Source: Hyphomicrobiales bacterium
Lineage (GTDB): Bacteria; Pseudomonadota; Alphaproteobacteria; Rhizobiales; Aestuariivirgaceae
Direction: 5' to 3'
DNA: 5,581 nucleotides
NCBI GenBank assembly: GCA_020029455.1
Contig: JAIBJH010000187.1
Span: 1 to 5,581, forward strand
Part shown: positions 1-5,581 of the stretch, one piece after another
Layout of the letters: the number at the start of each line of letters is the position of its first letter
How positions within the stretch are numbered: position 1 is the stretch's first letter
Notes under the pieces: model-generated
The model's database searches: none
Seen by the model: the letters and a program-made list of their open reading frames with translations, nothing else
Told to the model about the DNA's origin: nothing
Translations under genes and position numbers: made by a program

Positions 1-95
1 TGGCGGGTGTGATGGAGATGGCCGTTAACAAGGTGATGGCAGCTTTCGAGGCGCAGGCAAAATCGGCTTACGCAGCAGCATCCAGAAGCATCTGA
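1..95 (+). CDS. RatA/COQ10-family START-domain protein, 3' end only
   Basis: Only the last 30 codons are visible, in the frame beginning at base 3 and ending with TGA at 93-95. The peptide contains VNKVMAAFEAQAKSAY, which resembles the C-terminal amphipathic helix of the RatA/COQ10 (SRPBCC/START-like) family, where a pattern of the type 'MVAAFEKRA..LY' closes the domain. Members of this family bind lipids such as ubiquinone; the bacterial ones are annotated as type II toxin RatA or ubiquinone-binding COQ10 proteins. Position supports the call, because a ratA-like gene next to a CinA-type gene and ispDF is common in Rhizobiales. The gene converges on the amidohydrolase gene on the other strand and the two coding regions share 28 bp. 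With so little sequence, the family call rests on a short motif plus gene order. The toxin role of alphaproteobacterial members is not established. Confidence 0.68.
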   Translation, partial: AGVMEMAVNKVMAAFEAQAKSAYAAASRSI

Positions 96-541
96 AGCGC
101 CTGGTTGACGGATTCTTTTCTGATCTCCGCCCGACCAATGCTGCCGTAGCGCTGCACGGTATGGACAGCGGTCTTGCCTCGCATGCCGCAGGCGAAATGA
201 ACCAGCCCAACGGGTTTTTCGGCTGAGCCGCCCGTGGGCCCTGCGACTCCAGTGATCGCCACGGCAACATCCGCGATGGAGGCCGCGAGTGCGCCCATCA
301 CCATTGCGCGCGCCACTTCTTCGCTTACGGCTCCATGCGTGGCGACAAGCTGGGCGGGCACAGCAAGCATGCCGAGTTTCGCCCTGTTCGAGTAGGTAAC
401 GAAGCCTCGGTCGAATACGGCGGATGAGCCCGAAATGTCGGTGATGGCCACCGCTACGAGGCCGCCCGTGCAGCTTTCGGCCGTGGCAATCATCCAGCCC
501 CGCCGGATGTAAGCTGCAACAACTTGTTCCGCGAGGTTCAC
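68..541 (-). CDS. pncC: CinA C-terminal domain protein (PncC-type nicotinamide-nucleotide amidohydrolase)
   Basis: This 157-residue cytoplasmic protein is a stand-alone CinA C-terminal domain, the usual size for that form; the N-terminal MoeA-like domain of full CinA is absent. Characterised members (PncC) deamidate nicotinamide mononucleotide to nicotinate mononucleotide in pyridine-nucleotide recycling. Visible family motifs are TAESCTGG at residues 20-27 with the conserved Ser23, the GFVTYSNRAK block at 46-55, the glycine-rich ITGVAGPTGG at 96-105 followed by KPVGLV, and the C-terminal YGSIGRAEIR helix at 132-141. The start is GTG at 541. It overlaps the TGA of ispDF in a GTGA, which indicates translational coupling in one transcript, with a modest AGG about 10 bases upstream. 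The next Met (residue 17) lies too close to the catalytic motif to be a credible start. The 3' end overlaps the convergent RatA-like gene. Older annotations call this 'competence/damage-inducible protein CinA'; a competence role is not implied here. Confidence 0.9.
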   Translation of the reverse strand: MNLAEQVVAAYIRRGWMIATAESCTGGLVAVAITDISGSSAVFDRGFVTYSNRAKLGMLAVPAQLVATHGAVSEEVARAMVMGALAASIADVAVAITGVAGPTGGSAEKPVGLVHFACGMRGKTAVHTVQRYGSIGRAEIRKESVNQALQMLLDAAA

Positions 542-1710
542 GCCGGGAGCCTGACGGTGACTGTCGCCTGGGCGCTGATGCCCTCCTTGCGGCCAATGGC
601 GCCCATGCCTTCAGTGGTCGTAGCCTTGATGGCGATGCGGTCGCCGGAGATGTGCAACAACTCCATCAAGGACGATTTCATTGCGTCAATATGTGGTGCA
701 ATTCGTGGCACTTCCGCCAGAATGGTTATGTCGATGTTCGACAGCACACCGCCGCGAGCACCGAGAAGTTCCAGAGCTTTGGCAATGAAGATGGAGGAGG
801 GGGCATTCTTCCACTGAAGATCGGATGGAGGAAAATGCTGGCCGATGTCGCGCTCTCCGATGCTTCCGAGAATCGCATCTGTGAGGGCGTGCAGCGCCAC
901 GTCTGCATCGGAATGGCCCTTCAGCTTGTGGGTATGCGGCACGCTGATGCCACACAATGTGACAGCACTACCCTTCTCGAAGACATGGAAGTCAATGCCA
1001 TGGCCGGTGCGGATGTCGGGCAGGGCGTCATAGTAACGCTGGGTGTGCTCGCGGTTTGCTTCTTCGATGTCGTGCTGGGTTGTGAGTTTGCGGTTGTGCT
1101 GCTCGCCAGCAACGATATGCACCTGCATCCTGGCGTATTCAGCGACGGCGGCATCGTCGGTGAAGAGTCTCTGGCCTTCGGTCGCGGCCTTCCGGTGGGC
1201 TGCTAGAATCTTCTCAAAGTGGAAGCCCTGTGGCGTTTGCACAAACCAGAGTGATTGCCGATCCACGGTTCTTTCAATGACGCCTGCAGGTGCAAACTTC
1301 ATCGTGTCTGCGACCGGCAAGCCGGGAATGACGGCTGGCGCATGGTCGAGGCCGCGAATGACGGTGGTGATCAGGTCCCGCGACAGGAACGGGCGCGCAG
1401 CGTCATGGATCAGGACATTTTGCGGTGGCTCGGTGGCGCAGGCCTCGAGGCCCGCGTGACATGATGCCTGGCGAGTGCCGCCGCCCACGACTGGCTCGCC
1501 CACCTCAAGCCCTTCCGCGGCCTCCCGGAAAAAGACTTCGTGACCCTGCCCGATGACTGTTTGGATACGGCTGATAAGGGGGTGACTGAGGAAAGCCTCA
1601 AGAGTCCACCGGAGAATGGGCTTGCCAGCGACCTTCTGATATTGCTTGGGAAGCAGCCCGCCGGCCCTTTGGCCGCTTCCCCCTGCTACGATGACCGCCG
1701 CGACTGACAT
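538..1710 (-). CDS. ispDF: bifunctional 2-C-methyl-D-erythritol 4-phosphate cytidylyltransferase / 2,4-cyclodiphosphate synthase (IspDF)
   Basis: This 390-residue fused enzyme carries out two non-consecutive steps of the MEP (non-mevalonate) isoprenoid pathway: IspD couples MEP to CTP, and IspF cyclises CDP-ME 2-phosphate to MEcPP with release of CMP. IspE acts between them and is not in this window. The IspD half (about 1-225) shows the nucleotide-binding AAVIVAGGSGQRAGG at 4-18, PKQY at 21-24, VLIHDAARP at 99-107 and NRKLT at 206-210. The IspF half (about 232-388) shows GHGIDFH with metal ligands Asp240 and His242, HSDADVALH with His274, DIGQHFPPSD at 288-297, and ATTTEGMGAIGRKEG at 363-377. 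Length and fusion order are normal for alphaproteobacteria. ATG at 1710 is chosen because IspD proteins begin just before this glycine-rich loop. The frame stays open upstream to a TTG at 1782, but that would add 24 unconserved residues. No clear Shine-Dalgarno is present, only a G-run one base before the ATG. The gene ends in a GTGA overlap with the amidohydrolase gene. Confidence 0.96.
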   Translation of the reverse strand: MSVAAVIVAGGSGQRAGGLLPKQYQKVAGKPILRWTLEAFLSHPLISRIQTVIGQGHEVFFREAAEGLEVGEPVVGGGTRQASCHAGLEACATEPPQNVLIHDAARPFLSRDLITTVIRGLDHAPAVIPGLPVADTMKFAPAGVIERTVDRQSLWFVQTPQGFHFEKILAAHRKAATEGQRLFTDDAAVAEYARMQVHIVAGEQHNRKLTTQHDIEEANREHTQRYYDALPDIRTGHGIDFHVFEKGSAVTLCGISVPHTHKLKGHSDADVALHALTDAILGSIGERDIGQHFPPSDLQWKNAPSSIFIAKALELLGARGGVLSNIDITILAEVPRIAPHIDAMKSSLMELLHISGDRIAIKATTTEGMGAIGRKEGISAQATVTVRLPA

Positions 1711-1760
1711 GCCCCCCAATAACCCATCGGTGTCGAAAATAGAACGTTTCCCAAGGAGTT

Positions 1761-1785
1761 TTGCATTGACCTTTGGGTGCAATGC
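1761..1785. promoter_or_regulatory. inverted repeat with NtrC-type half-site, candidate operator
   Basis: GCATTG (1763-1768) and CAATGC (1780-1785) form a perfect 6-bp inverted repeat with an 11-bp spacer, and TTGCA (1761-1765) with TGCAA (1778-1782) gives an overlapping 5-bp one. Read on the - strand, the element contains TGCACC-N4-GGT (1771-1781 and neighbours), where TGCACC is an exact NtrC half-site (consensus TGCACC-N5-GGTGCA). The opposite arm is imperfect: the two TGCA cores lie 12 bases apart rather than 9. It covers the -35 box and spacer of the dusB promoter, a position suited to repression. NtrC autorepression of rhizobial orf1-ntrBC operons is published, so an NtrC site is a reasonable inference, but it is not proven from sequence. 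Confidence 0.4.
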
Positions 1786-1793
1786 GGGATAAT
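1766..1793 (+). promoter_or_regulatory. sigma70-type promoter of the dusB-ntrB-ntrC operon
   Basis: TTGACC at 1766-1771 matches the TTGACA -35 box at five of six positions. GATAAT at 1788-1793 matches the TATAAT -10 box at five of six. They are separated by 16 bases. Transcription would begin near base 1800, leaving a leader of roughly 30 nucleotides before the dusB ATG. The promoter lies in the 120-bp divergent gap between ispDF and dusB. I found no equally good promoter for ispDF on the opposite strand, and no sigma54 -24/-12 element (TGGCAC-N5-TTGC) here. Confidence 0.6.
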
Positions 1794-1830
1794 GGCGAGA
1801 AATTAATCAAAGCCACTTGTTGCCTAATTT

Positions 1831-2853
1831 ATGAGCACACTGATCGGGCCCGTTCAACTGAAGAATCGCGTTGTGCTAGCGCCCATGTCCGGGGTCACGG
1901 ACGAGGCCTTTCGCAGGATCGCGGCCCATTGTGGCGCGGGTCTGGTGGTTTCAGAAATGGTTGCCAGTGAAGAACTTGTGTGCAGCCGGCCGGACATGGT
2001 TCGCCGTGCGCGAGGACATAAACGCATTTCGCCGTTTGTCATTCAATTGGCTGGGCGGCAGGCGCGGTGGATGGCTGAGGGCGCAAAGCTGGCCGAAGAC
2101 CTCGGCGCCGACATCATCGACATCAACATGGGCTGCCCAGCGCGGCAAGTGACCGGAGGATTGTCCGGTTCGGCGCTGATGCGTGACCCTTGCCATGCGC
2201 TCTCGCTGATTGAAGCCACGGTCGGTGCAACGCCCAGGCCCGTGACGCTGAAGATGCGTCTGGGCTGGGATCACGCAAGCCTGAATGCGGCTGAAATCGC
2301 GCAGCGTGCGCAAAATGCCGGCGTGCAGATGATCACCGTCCATGGCAGGACGCGCTGCCAATTCTACTCAGGCCGTGCCGATTGGACCGCCATCCGTGCT
2401 GTGAAGGAAGCAATCACCATTCCGCTGGTGGCCAATGGTGATGGTGAGACCGCCGCCGATGCACAGGAAATGCGGCGACAGTCCGGTGCCGATGCGGTGA
2501 TGCTGGGACGCGCCTGCTATGGCCGGCCCTGGTGGGCGGGCGCCGTTGCCGAGGAATTGGAACCTGGCAGCGGCAAGCGCGCGCCAGATCTGGCGGAGCA
2601 GCGTGACCTGGCGCTTTGGCACCATGAGGAAACGCTTTCGCTCTACGGCCAGAGACTTGGAAACAAGGTGTTCAGAAAGCATTTTGGCTGGCTGATAGAC
2701 AGGCTGAAACAAGCCGGCCTTCTCGATCTGGCACGGGCAGCGGAGTGGCGCGCGCGCGGCCTTTCCAATCCAGACAACAATGTAGTCCGGCAAGTTCTCA
2801 GTGCGATGTTTGCGAGCATTCTCGACAGCGAACCACACACGAGGGCCGCCTGA
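1831..2853 (+). CDS. dusB: tRNA-dihydrouridine synthase DusB (NifR3 family)
   Basis: This 340-residue FMN-dependent enzyme reduces uridine to dihydrouridine in the D-loop of tRNA using NADPH. It has the family's two-part fold: a TIM barrel (about 1-240) binding FMN and a C-terminal helical tRNA-binding domain (about 250-335). Visible signatures are NRVVLAPMSGVTD at 12-24, IDINMGCPA at 96-104 with the catalytic Cys102, KMRLGW at 141-146 with the FMN-binding Lys141, ITVHGRTR at 168-175 with His171, the following FYSGRADW block, ANGD at 201-204 and MLGRA at 224-228. ATG at 1831 is the only possible start, since an in-frame TAA lies at 1825-1827 and the next Met is inside the conserved flavin motif. 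No Shine-Dalgarno is visible in the preceding 25 bases. It is the first gene of the ntrBC operon, one base before ntrB. This gene was historically called nifR3 or orf1 in rhizobia and Rhodobacter. The motif after Cys102 reads ARQVTGGLSGSALM, slightly divergent from the more usual KKV..GYSGSALM. Confidence 0.95.
   Translation: MSTLIGPVQLKNRVVLAPMSGVTDEAFRRIAAHCGAGLVVSEMVASEELVCSRPDMVRRARGHKRISPFVIQLAGRQARWMAEGAKLAEDLGADIIDINMGCPARQVTGGLSGSALMRDPCHALSLIEATVGATPRPVTLKMRLGWDHASLNAAEIAQRAQNAGVQMITVHGRTRCQFYSGRADWTAIRAVKEAITIPLVANGDGETAADAQEMRRQSGADAVMLGRACYGRPWWAGAVAEELEPGSGKRAPDLAEQRDLALWHHEETLSLYGQRLGNKVFRKHFGWLIDRLKQAGLLDLARAAEWRARGLSNPDNNVVRQVLSAMFASILDSEPHTRAA
2841..2845 (+). promoter_or_regulatory. 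ribosome binding site deciding the ntrB start
   Basis: GAGGG lies nine bases before the ATG at 2855 and inside the last codons of dusB. It favours that ATG over the in-frame ATG at 2801, which would place 54 bases of ntrB inside dusB and add 18 residues not expected in NtrB. Confidence 0.65.
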
Positions 2854-2854
2854 C

Positions 2855-3970
2855 ATGGCACAGCTTCCGCTCGCCCAGGCCGTTCTCGATGCCTTGCCAA
2901 ATCCGCTTTTGATACTGGACCACGAAAGCAATGTGGTGATGGTGAACAGCGCGGCGGAAGACTTCTTTCAGTCCGGATCGCAAGTGCTGCTCAAGGCTTC
3001 GCTCGATGACCTGATGCCGGCAACGAGTCCCGTTGCCCAGTCCGTGGAGCATGTGCGTAATGATGGCAGCGTGGTGAATGAGTATGGCGTTGGCATGGGC
3101 ACGCCGCGCTTCGGTGGGGAAAGACTCGTTGATCTCCAGACAGCACCGCTTGGTGATGACGGGCAGCATATTCTGATACTGCTGTTGCGCCGTTCAATGG
3201 CGCATAAGCTCGGCTTACAGCTTTCGCATCAGGGTGCAGCGCGCTCAGTTTCCGGCATGGCGGCCATGCTTGCCCATGAAATCAAGAACCCCCTGGCGGG
3301 GATCAAGGGCGCAGCACAACTCATCGAAACAGTCGTTGCGGAATCCGAGCGCACGCTCGCGCGCCTGATCCAGGACGAGACCGAGCGCATCCGCAAGCTT
3401 GTTGACCAGATGGAAGTGTTCTCCGATGAACGGCCGCTTGAGCGCAGCCCCATCAACATTCATGTGGTGCTAGACAAGGTGAAGAAGCTGGTGGCGGCGG
3501 AAGCCGGAGAAAGCGTCACCATCAAGGAGAACTATGATCCTTCGCTTCCGCTTGTGCTTGGCAATGCGGACCAGCTCCAGCAGGTGTTCCTGAACCTTGC
3601 GCGCAATGCGCTTCATGCCGTGGCACGCGCACCAGAGCCACGCGAGATTACATTTGCCACGGCATTCCGGCCCGGCATGCGGCTTCAGGTCAGCGGATCG
3701 CAGGAGCGCGTTTCCCTGCCGCTGGAAGTCTGCGTGCATGATTCAGGGCATGGCGTGCCCGAAGACCTTCTTCCGCACATATTTGAGCCATTTGTTACCA
3801 CTAAGCCACAGGGCAGGGGACTTGGACTGGCATTGGTCGCCAAGGTCGTTCACGATCATGGCGGAACCGTTGAATGCCAGCCACGGCACCAGGGAACAAC
3901 GTTCCGGTGCCTTCTGCCCATGTACCGGCAAAACCATGCGACGGCCAGCAAGCACAAAGGAACCGATTAA
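2855..3970 (+). CDS. ntrB: nitrogen regulation sensor histidine kinase NtrB (NRII, GlnL)
   Basis: This 371-residue soluble kinase has no membrane segment. In the family it phosphorylates NtrC under nitrogen limitation and acts as NtrC-P phosphatase when bound by PII (GlnB). Domains in order are an N-terminal PAS domain (about 5-115, beginning ALPNPLLILD, where NtrB families show this motif), a dimerisation/phosphoacceptor HisKA domain with the H-box LAHEIKNPLAGIKGA at 139-153 and predicted phosphorylated His141, and a HATPase_c domain. The latter has the N-box QQVFLNLARNALHAV (242-256; Asn247, Asn251), the G1 box DSGHGVP (296-302), the F-box FEPFVTTK (310-317) and the G2 box GRGLGL (320-325). 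Arg321 replaces the small Ser/Thr usual in G(S/T)GLGL. The start at 2855 follows a GAGGG site. dusB ends one base upstream and ntrC begins directly after the TAA, so the genes are cotranscribed. Length is close to that of other NtrB proteins. Confidence 0.95.
   Translation: MAQLPLAQAVLDALPNPLLILDHESNVVMVNSAAEDFFQSGSQVLLKASLDDLMPATSPVAQSVEHVRNDGSVVNEYGVGMGTPRFGGERLVDLQTAPLGDDGQHILILLLRRSMAHKLGLQLSHQGAARSVSGMAAMLAHEIKNPLAGIKGAAQLIETVVAESERTLARLIQDETERIRKLVDQMEVFSDERPLERSPINIHVVLDKVKKLVAAEAGESVTIKENYDPSLPLVLGNADQLQQVFLNLARNALHAVARAPEPREITFATAFRPGMRLQVSGSQERVSLPLEVCVHDSGHGVPEDLLPHIFEPFVTTKPQGRGLGLALVAKVVHDHGGTVECQPRHQGTTFRCLLPMYRQNHATASKHKGTD
3956..3962 (+). promoter_or_regulatory. ribosome binding site of ntrC
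   Basis: AAAGGAA lies within the last codons of ntrB, eight bases before the ntrC ATG at 3971. It is the clearest Shine-Dalgarno in the window. The ntrB stop and ntrC start abut as TAAATG, which favours coupled, efficient translation of the regulator. Confidence 0.65.
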
Positions 3971-5413
3971 ATGACAACAAGAACCGTACTCGTTGCGGAT
4001 GATGATAGTGCCATTCGCACTGTGCTGTCACAGGCGCTTGGCAGGGCCGGCTATGATGTGCGGGCTACGGGCCTTGCTTCTGCCATGTGGCGCTGGATCA
4101 GCGAGGGAGAAGGTGATGTTGTCATCACCGATGTGGTGCTGCCCGACGAAAATGCCTTCGAGGTTCTGCCGCGCGTCAAGAAGCTCAGGCCTTCGCTTCC
4201 CATCATCGTGATGAGCGCGCAAAACACCATCATGACGGCAATACGCTCCGCCGAACTTGGCGCCTATGACTACTTGCCCAAGCCGTTTGATTTACATCAG
4301 CTTTTGTCAACGGTCGCCAAGGCCCTTGAGCAGGCGACCCGTACCACGAACCCTGCGACGGAGAAACAGGGCGAGAGCCTGCCGATCATTGGCCGCTCAC
4401 CTGCCATGCAGGAAATCTACCGGATCATCGCGCGTCTGACACAAACGGACTTGACCGTGATGATCGTAGGCGAAAGCGGGACAGGCAAGGAACTGGTCGC
4501 CAGAGCGCTCCATGACTACAGCAAGCGGCGGAAAGGTCCCTTCGTTGCCATCAACATGGCGGCGATCCCAAAGGATCTAATCGAGTCAGAATTGTTCGGC
4601 CACGAGAAGGGAGCTTTCACGGGCGCAACCGGAAGGCAGGCGGGGCGATTTGAGCAAGCAGAAGGAGGAACACTTTTCCTGGACGAGATTGGAGACATGC
4701 CGCTCGAGGCGCAGACACGTCTTTTGCGCGTGTTGCAGCAGGGCGAGTACACGACTGTGGGCGGGACAACGCCCATCAAGACAAATGTCAGGGTTATTGC
4801 TGCAACCCACCGCGATCTGCGGCTTCACATTTCACAAGGCCTCTTCCGTGAAGACCTGTTCTTCCGCCTGAATGTCGTTCCGTTGAGACTGCCCCCCTTG
4901 CGCGAAAGATTGGGAGACATTCCGGACCTCGTGCGCCACTTCCTCGACAAGGCTGTACGGGAAGGCTTACCCCGCAAGGAGTTTTCTGCGGCCGCACTTA
5001 CGGCTCTCGCGGAATATCGCTGGCCCGGCAATGTCCGCGAACTTGAGAACCTTGTGAAGCGCCTCCTCGCCATGGAGGTTGATGACGCCATATCGGCAGC
5101 GGCAGTGAGCCGGGAAATCGCAACGCTACCGGTTGCCTCTGAACGTTCGCTCGGCGCTGTCAGCGATTTCTCCGTCGGGGAATTCATGGAAAATCATCTG
5201 GTGCAATATTTTGCTTCATTTGGCAGCCAACTACCCCCCAAGGGCCTCTATGACAAAATCATCGCTGAAATGGAGCCGCCGCTGCTTAGGGCTACTCTGG
5301 CCGCAACACGCGGCAATCAGATCAAGGCCGCGGAGCTTCTGGGACTTAACCGCAATACTCTCAGAAGTAAACTCAGAGAGCGAAAAGTCGTTGCAATACG
5401 GGGCGTTGGTTGA
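3971..5413 (+). CDS. ntrC: nitrogen assimilation response regulator NtrC (NRI, GlnG), sigma54-dependent activator
   Basis: This 480-residue DNA-binding activator has the standard three-domain NtrC layout and normal length. The receiver domain (1-120) has the acidic pocket DDD at 10-12, phospho-acceptor Asp54 in VITDVVLPDE, Ser82 in the switch position and Lys104 in LPKPFD. The AAA+ sigma54-interaction domain (about 139-375) has Walker A GESGTGKE at 167-174, the sigma54-contacting GAFTGA loop at 214-219, Walker B GGTLFLDEIGD at 232-242, sensor I region AATH at 277-280, predicted arginine fingers Arg293 and Arg299, and sensor II WPGNVREL at 351-358. The C-terminal Fis-type helix-turn-helix (about 438-472) reads NQIKAAELLGLNRNTLRSKL. 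All catalytic residues are present, so the protein should be active. When phosphorylated by NtrB it oligomerises on enhancers and drives sigma54 promoters of nitrogen-assimilation genes such as glnII, amtB and glnK in relatives. It is the last tightly linked gene of the dusB operon; a 116-bp gap follows. Confidence 0.97.
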   Translation: MTTRTVLVADDDSAIRTVLSQALGRAGYDVRATGLASAMWRWISEGEGDVVITDVVLPDENAFEVLPRVKKLRPSLPIIVMSAQNTIMTAIRSAELGAYDYLPKPFDLHQLLSTVAKALEQATRTTNPATEKQGESLPIIGRSPAMQEIYRIIARLTQTDLTVMIVGESGTGKELVARALHDYSKRRKGPFVAINMAAIPKDLIESELFGHEKGAFTGATGRQAGRFEQAEGGTLFLDEIGDMPLEAQTRLLRVLQQGEYTTVGGTTPIKTNVRVIAATHRDLRLHISQGLFREDLFFRLNVVPLRLPPLRERLGDIPDLVRHFLDKAVREGLPRKEFSAAALTALAEYRWPGNVRELENLVKRLLAMEVDDAISAAAVSREIATLPVASERSLGAVSDFSVGEFMENHLVQYFASFGSQLPPKGLYDKIIAEMEPPLLRATLAATRGNQIKAAELLGLNRNTLRSKLRERKVVAIRGVG

Positions 5414-5488
5414 CGATGTAAAAGTCTTTTCTTAGCTTCAATGAAACTTGATGCAGATCTCTCTGTCACCCTTCTGCCACATTAGGTG

Positions 5489-5518
5489 TTGACTTTATAC
5501 CACAGTCGATACTCTATC
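5489..5518 (+). promoter_or_regulatory. possible weak promoter before the ntrY-like gene
   Basis: The 116-bp gap 5414-5529 contains TTGACT (5489-5494), a good -35 match, but the best -10 at an acceptable distance is poor (TCTATC at 5513-5518, 18-base spacing, three of six matches). If used, transcription would start only a few bases before the ATG at 5530, giving a nearly leaderless message. No strong hairpin followed by a T-run is seen after ntrC, so read-through from ntrC remains possible. Alphaproteobacterial -10 boxes are often degenerate, which is the only reason to list it. Confidence 0.3.
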
Positions 5519-5529
5519 CGGCTCCGGTT

Positions 5530-5581
5530 ATGACTCAAGACGATCAAAAAGCAGGCTACAAGGATCTGAGCTGGCTGCCAT
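5530..5581 (+). CDS. 5' end of a gene, probably sensor kinase NtrY
   Basis: An ATG at 5530 opens a frame that runs off the window after 17 codons (MTQDDQKAGYKDLSWLP). It is the first possible start after an in-frame TGA at 5449-5451; no alternative ATG, GTG or TTG lies in that stretch in frame. The Shine-Dalgarno is weak at best. The peptide is hydrophilic and carries no recognisable domain. The identity is inferred from gene order alone: in Rhizobiales and other alphaproteobacteria dusB-ntrB-ntrC is normally followed by ntrY-ntrX, and NtrY begins with a short variable cytoplasmic tail before its membrane helices, which this segment would fit. Another gene is possible. Confidence 0.5.
   Translation, partial: MTQDDQKAGYKDLSWLP

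Noticed and set aside
652..1206. A 184-codon open frame on the + strand inside ispDF
   Set aside because: Antisense to the IspF half and part of IspD, where all catalytic motifs are intact; treated as a shadow frame.
1951..2361. A 136-codon open frame on the - strand inside dusB
   Set aside because: It lies wholly antisense to a well-supported gene, shows no recognisable motif, and long antisense frames are common in GC-rich coding DNA.
2801..2854. Longer ntrB start at ATG 2801
   Set aside because: It would overlap dusB by 53 bp and add residues unlike NtrB N-termini, while the ATG at 2855 has a well-spaced GAGGG.
2368..2931. A 187-codon open frame on the - strand across the end of dusB and start of ntrB
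   Set aside because: Antisense to two conserved genes, spans their junction, and its translation resembles no protein family I recognise.
5441..5485. A 14-codon frame (MKLDADLSVTLLPH) after ntrC as a possible leader peptide
   Set aside because: No ribosome site precedes it, and it has no run of regulatory codons and no following attenuator hairpin.
5466..5485. Possible sigma54 -24/-12 element on the - strand (TGGCAGAAGGGTGAC)
   Set aside because: The -12 part lacks the required TTGC and it points back into ntrC, so it does not fit a promoter.
5465..5493. Imperfect inverted repeat GTCACC...GGTG(TTG)AC after ntrC, considered as a terminator or operator
   Set aside because: Only 4 bp pair before a three-base bulge, the loop is 14 bases, and no T-run follows; likely chance.

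Overview
The window looks like ordinary chromosome from an alphaproteobacterium, most likely Hyphomicrobiales/Rhizobiales. Three observations support this: a fused IspD-IspF enzyme, a dusB (nifR3)-ntrB-ntrC operon, and the surrounding order ratA / cinA-type amidohydrolase / ispDF / dusB / ntrB / ntrC / (ntrY). That order is well known in rhizobia and relatives. The genus cannot be fixed from the sequence alone.

Layout. Bases 1-95 hold the 3' end of a + strand gene, probably the RatA/COQ10-family START-domain protein. It converges on and overlaps by 28 bp a - strand pair running from 1710 down to 68: ispDF (isoprenoid precursor synthesis, MEP pathway), then a stand-alone CinA C-terminal (PncC-type) amidohydrolase, coupled through a 4-bp GTGA overlap. 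A 120-bp divergent intergenic region (1711-1830) follows. It carries a good sigma70-type promoter pointing at dusB, with an inverted repeat containing an NtrC-type half-site inside it. On the + strand come dusB (tRNA dihydrouridine synthase, NifR3 family), ntrB (nitrogen-sensing histidine kinase) and ntrC (sigma54-dependent response regulator). They are packed with junctions of 1 bp and 0 bp, so they form one operon. After a 116-bp gap with a possible weak promoter, a reading frame opens at 5530 and runs off the end. By position it is the start of ntrY, but only 17 codons are visible.

How the genes work together. NtrB and NtrC form the classical nitrogen-limitation two-component pair: NtrB phosphorylates Asp54 of NtrC, which then activates RNA polymerase-sigma54 through its AAA+ domain. 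The candidate NtrC site over the dusB promoter suggests that the operon represses its own transcription, as reported for rhizobial orf1-ntrBC operons. The ispDF and pncC genes are housekeeping neighbours with no evident functional link to nitrogen control.

I found no mobile element, CRISPR array, RNA gene or unknown system. The points worth a second look are the regulatory palindrome before dusB, an arginine in the glycine-rich ATP-lid motif of NtrB, the apparent lack of Shine-Dalgarno sequences at dusB and ispDF, and the possibly independent promoter before the ntrY-like gene.
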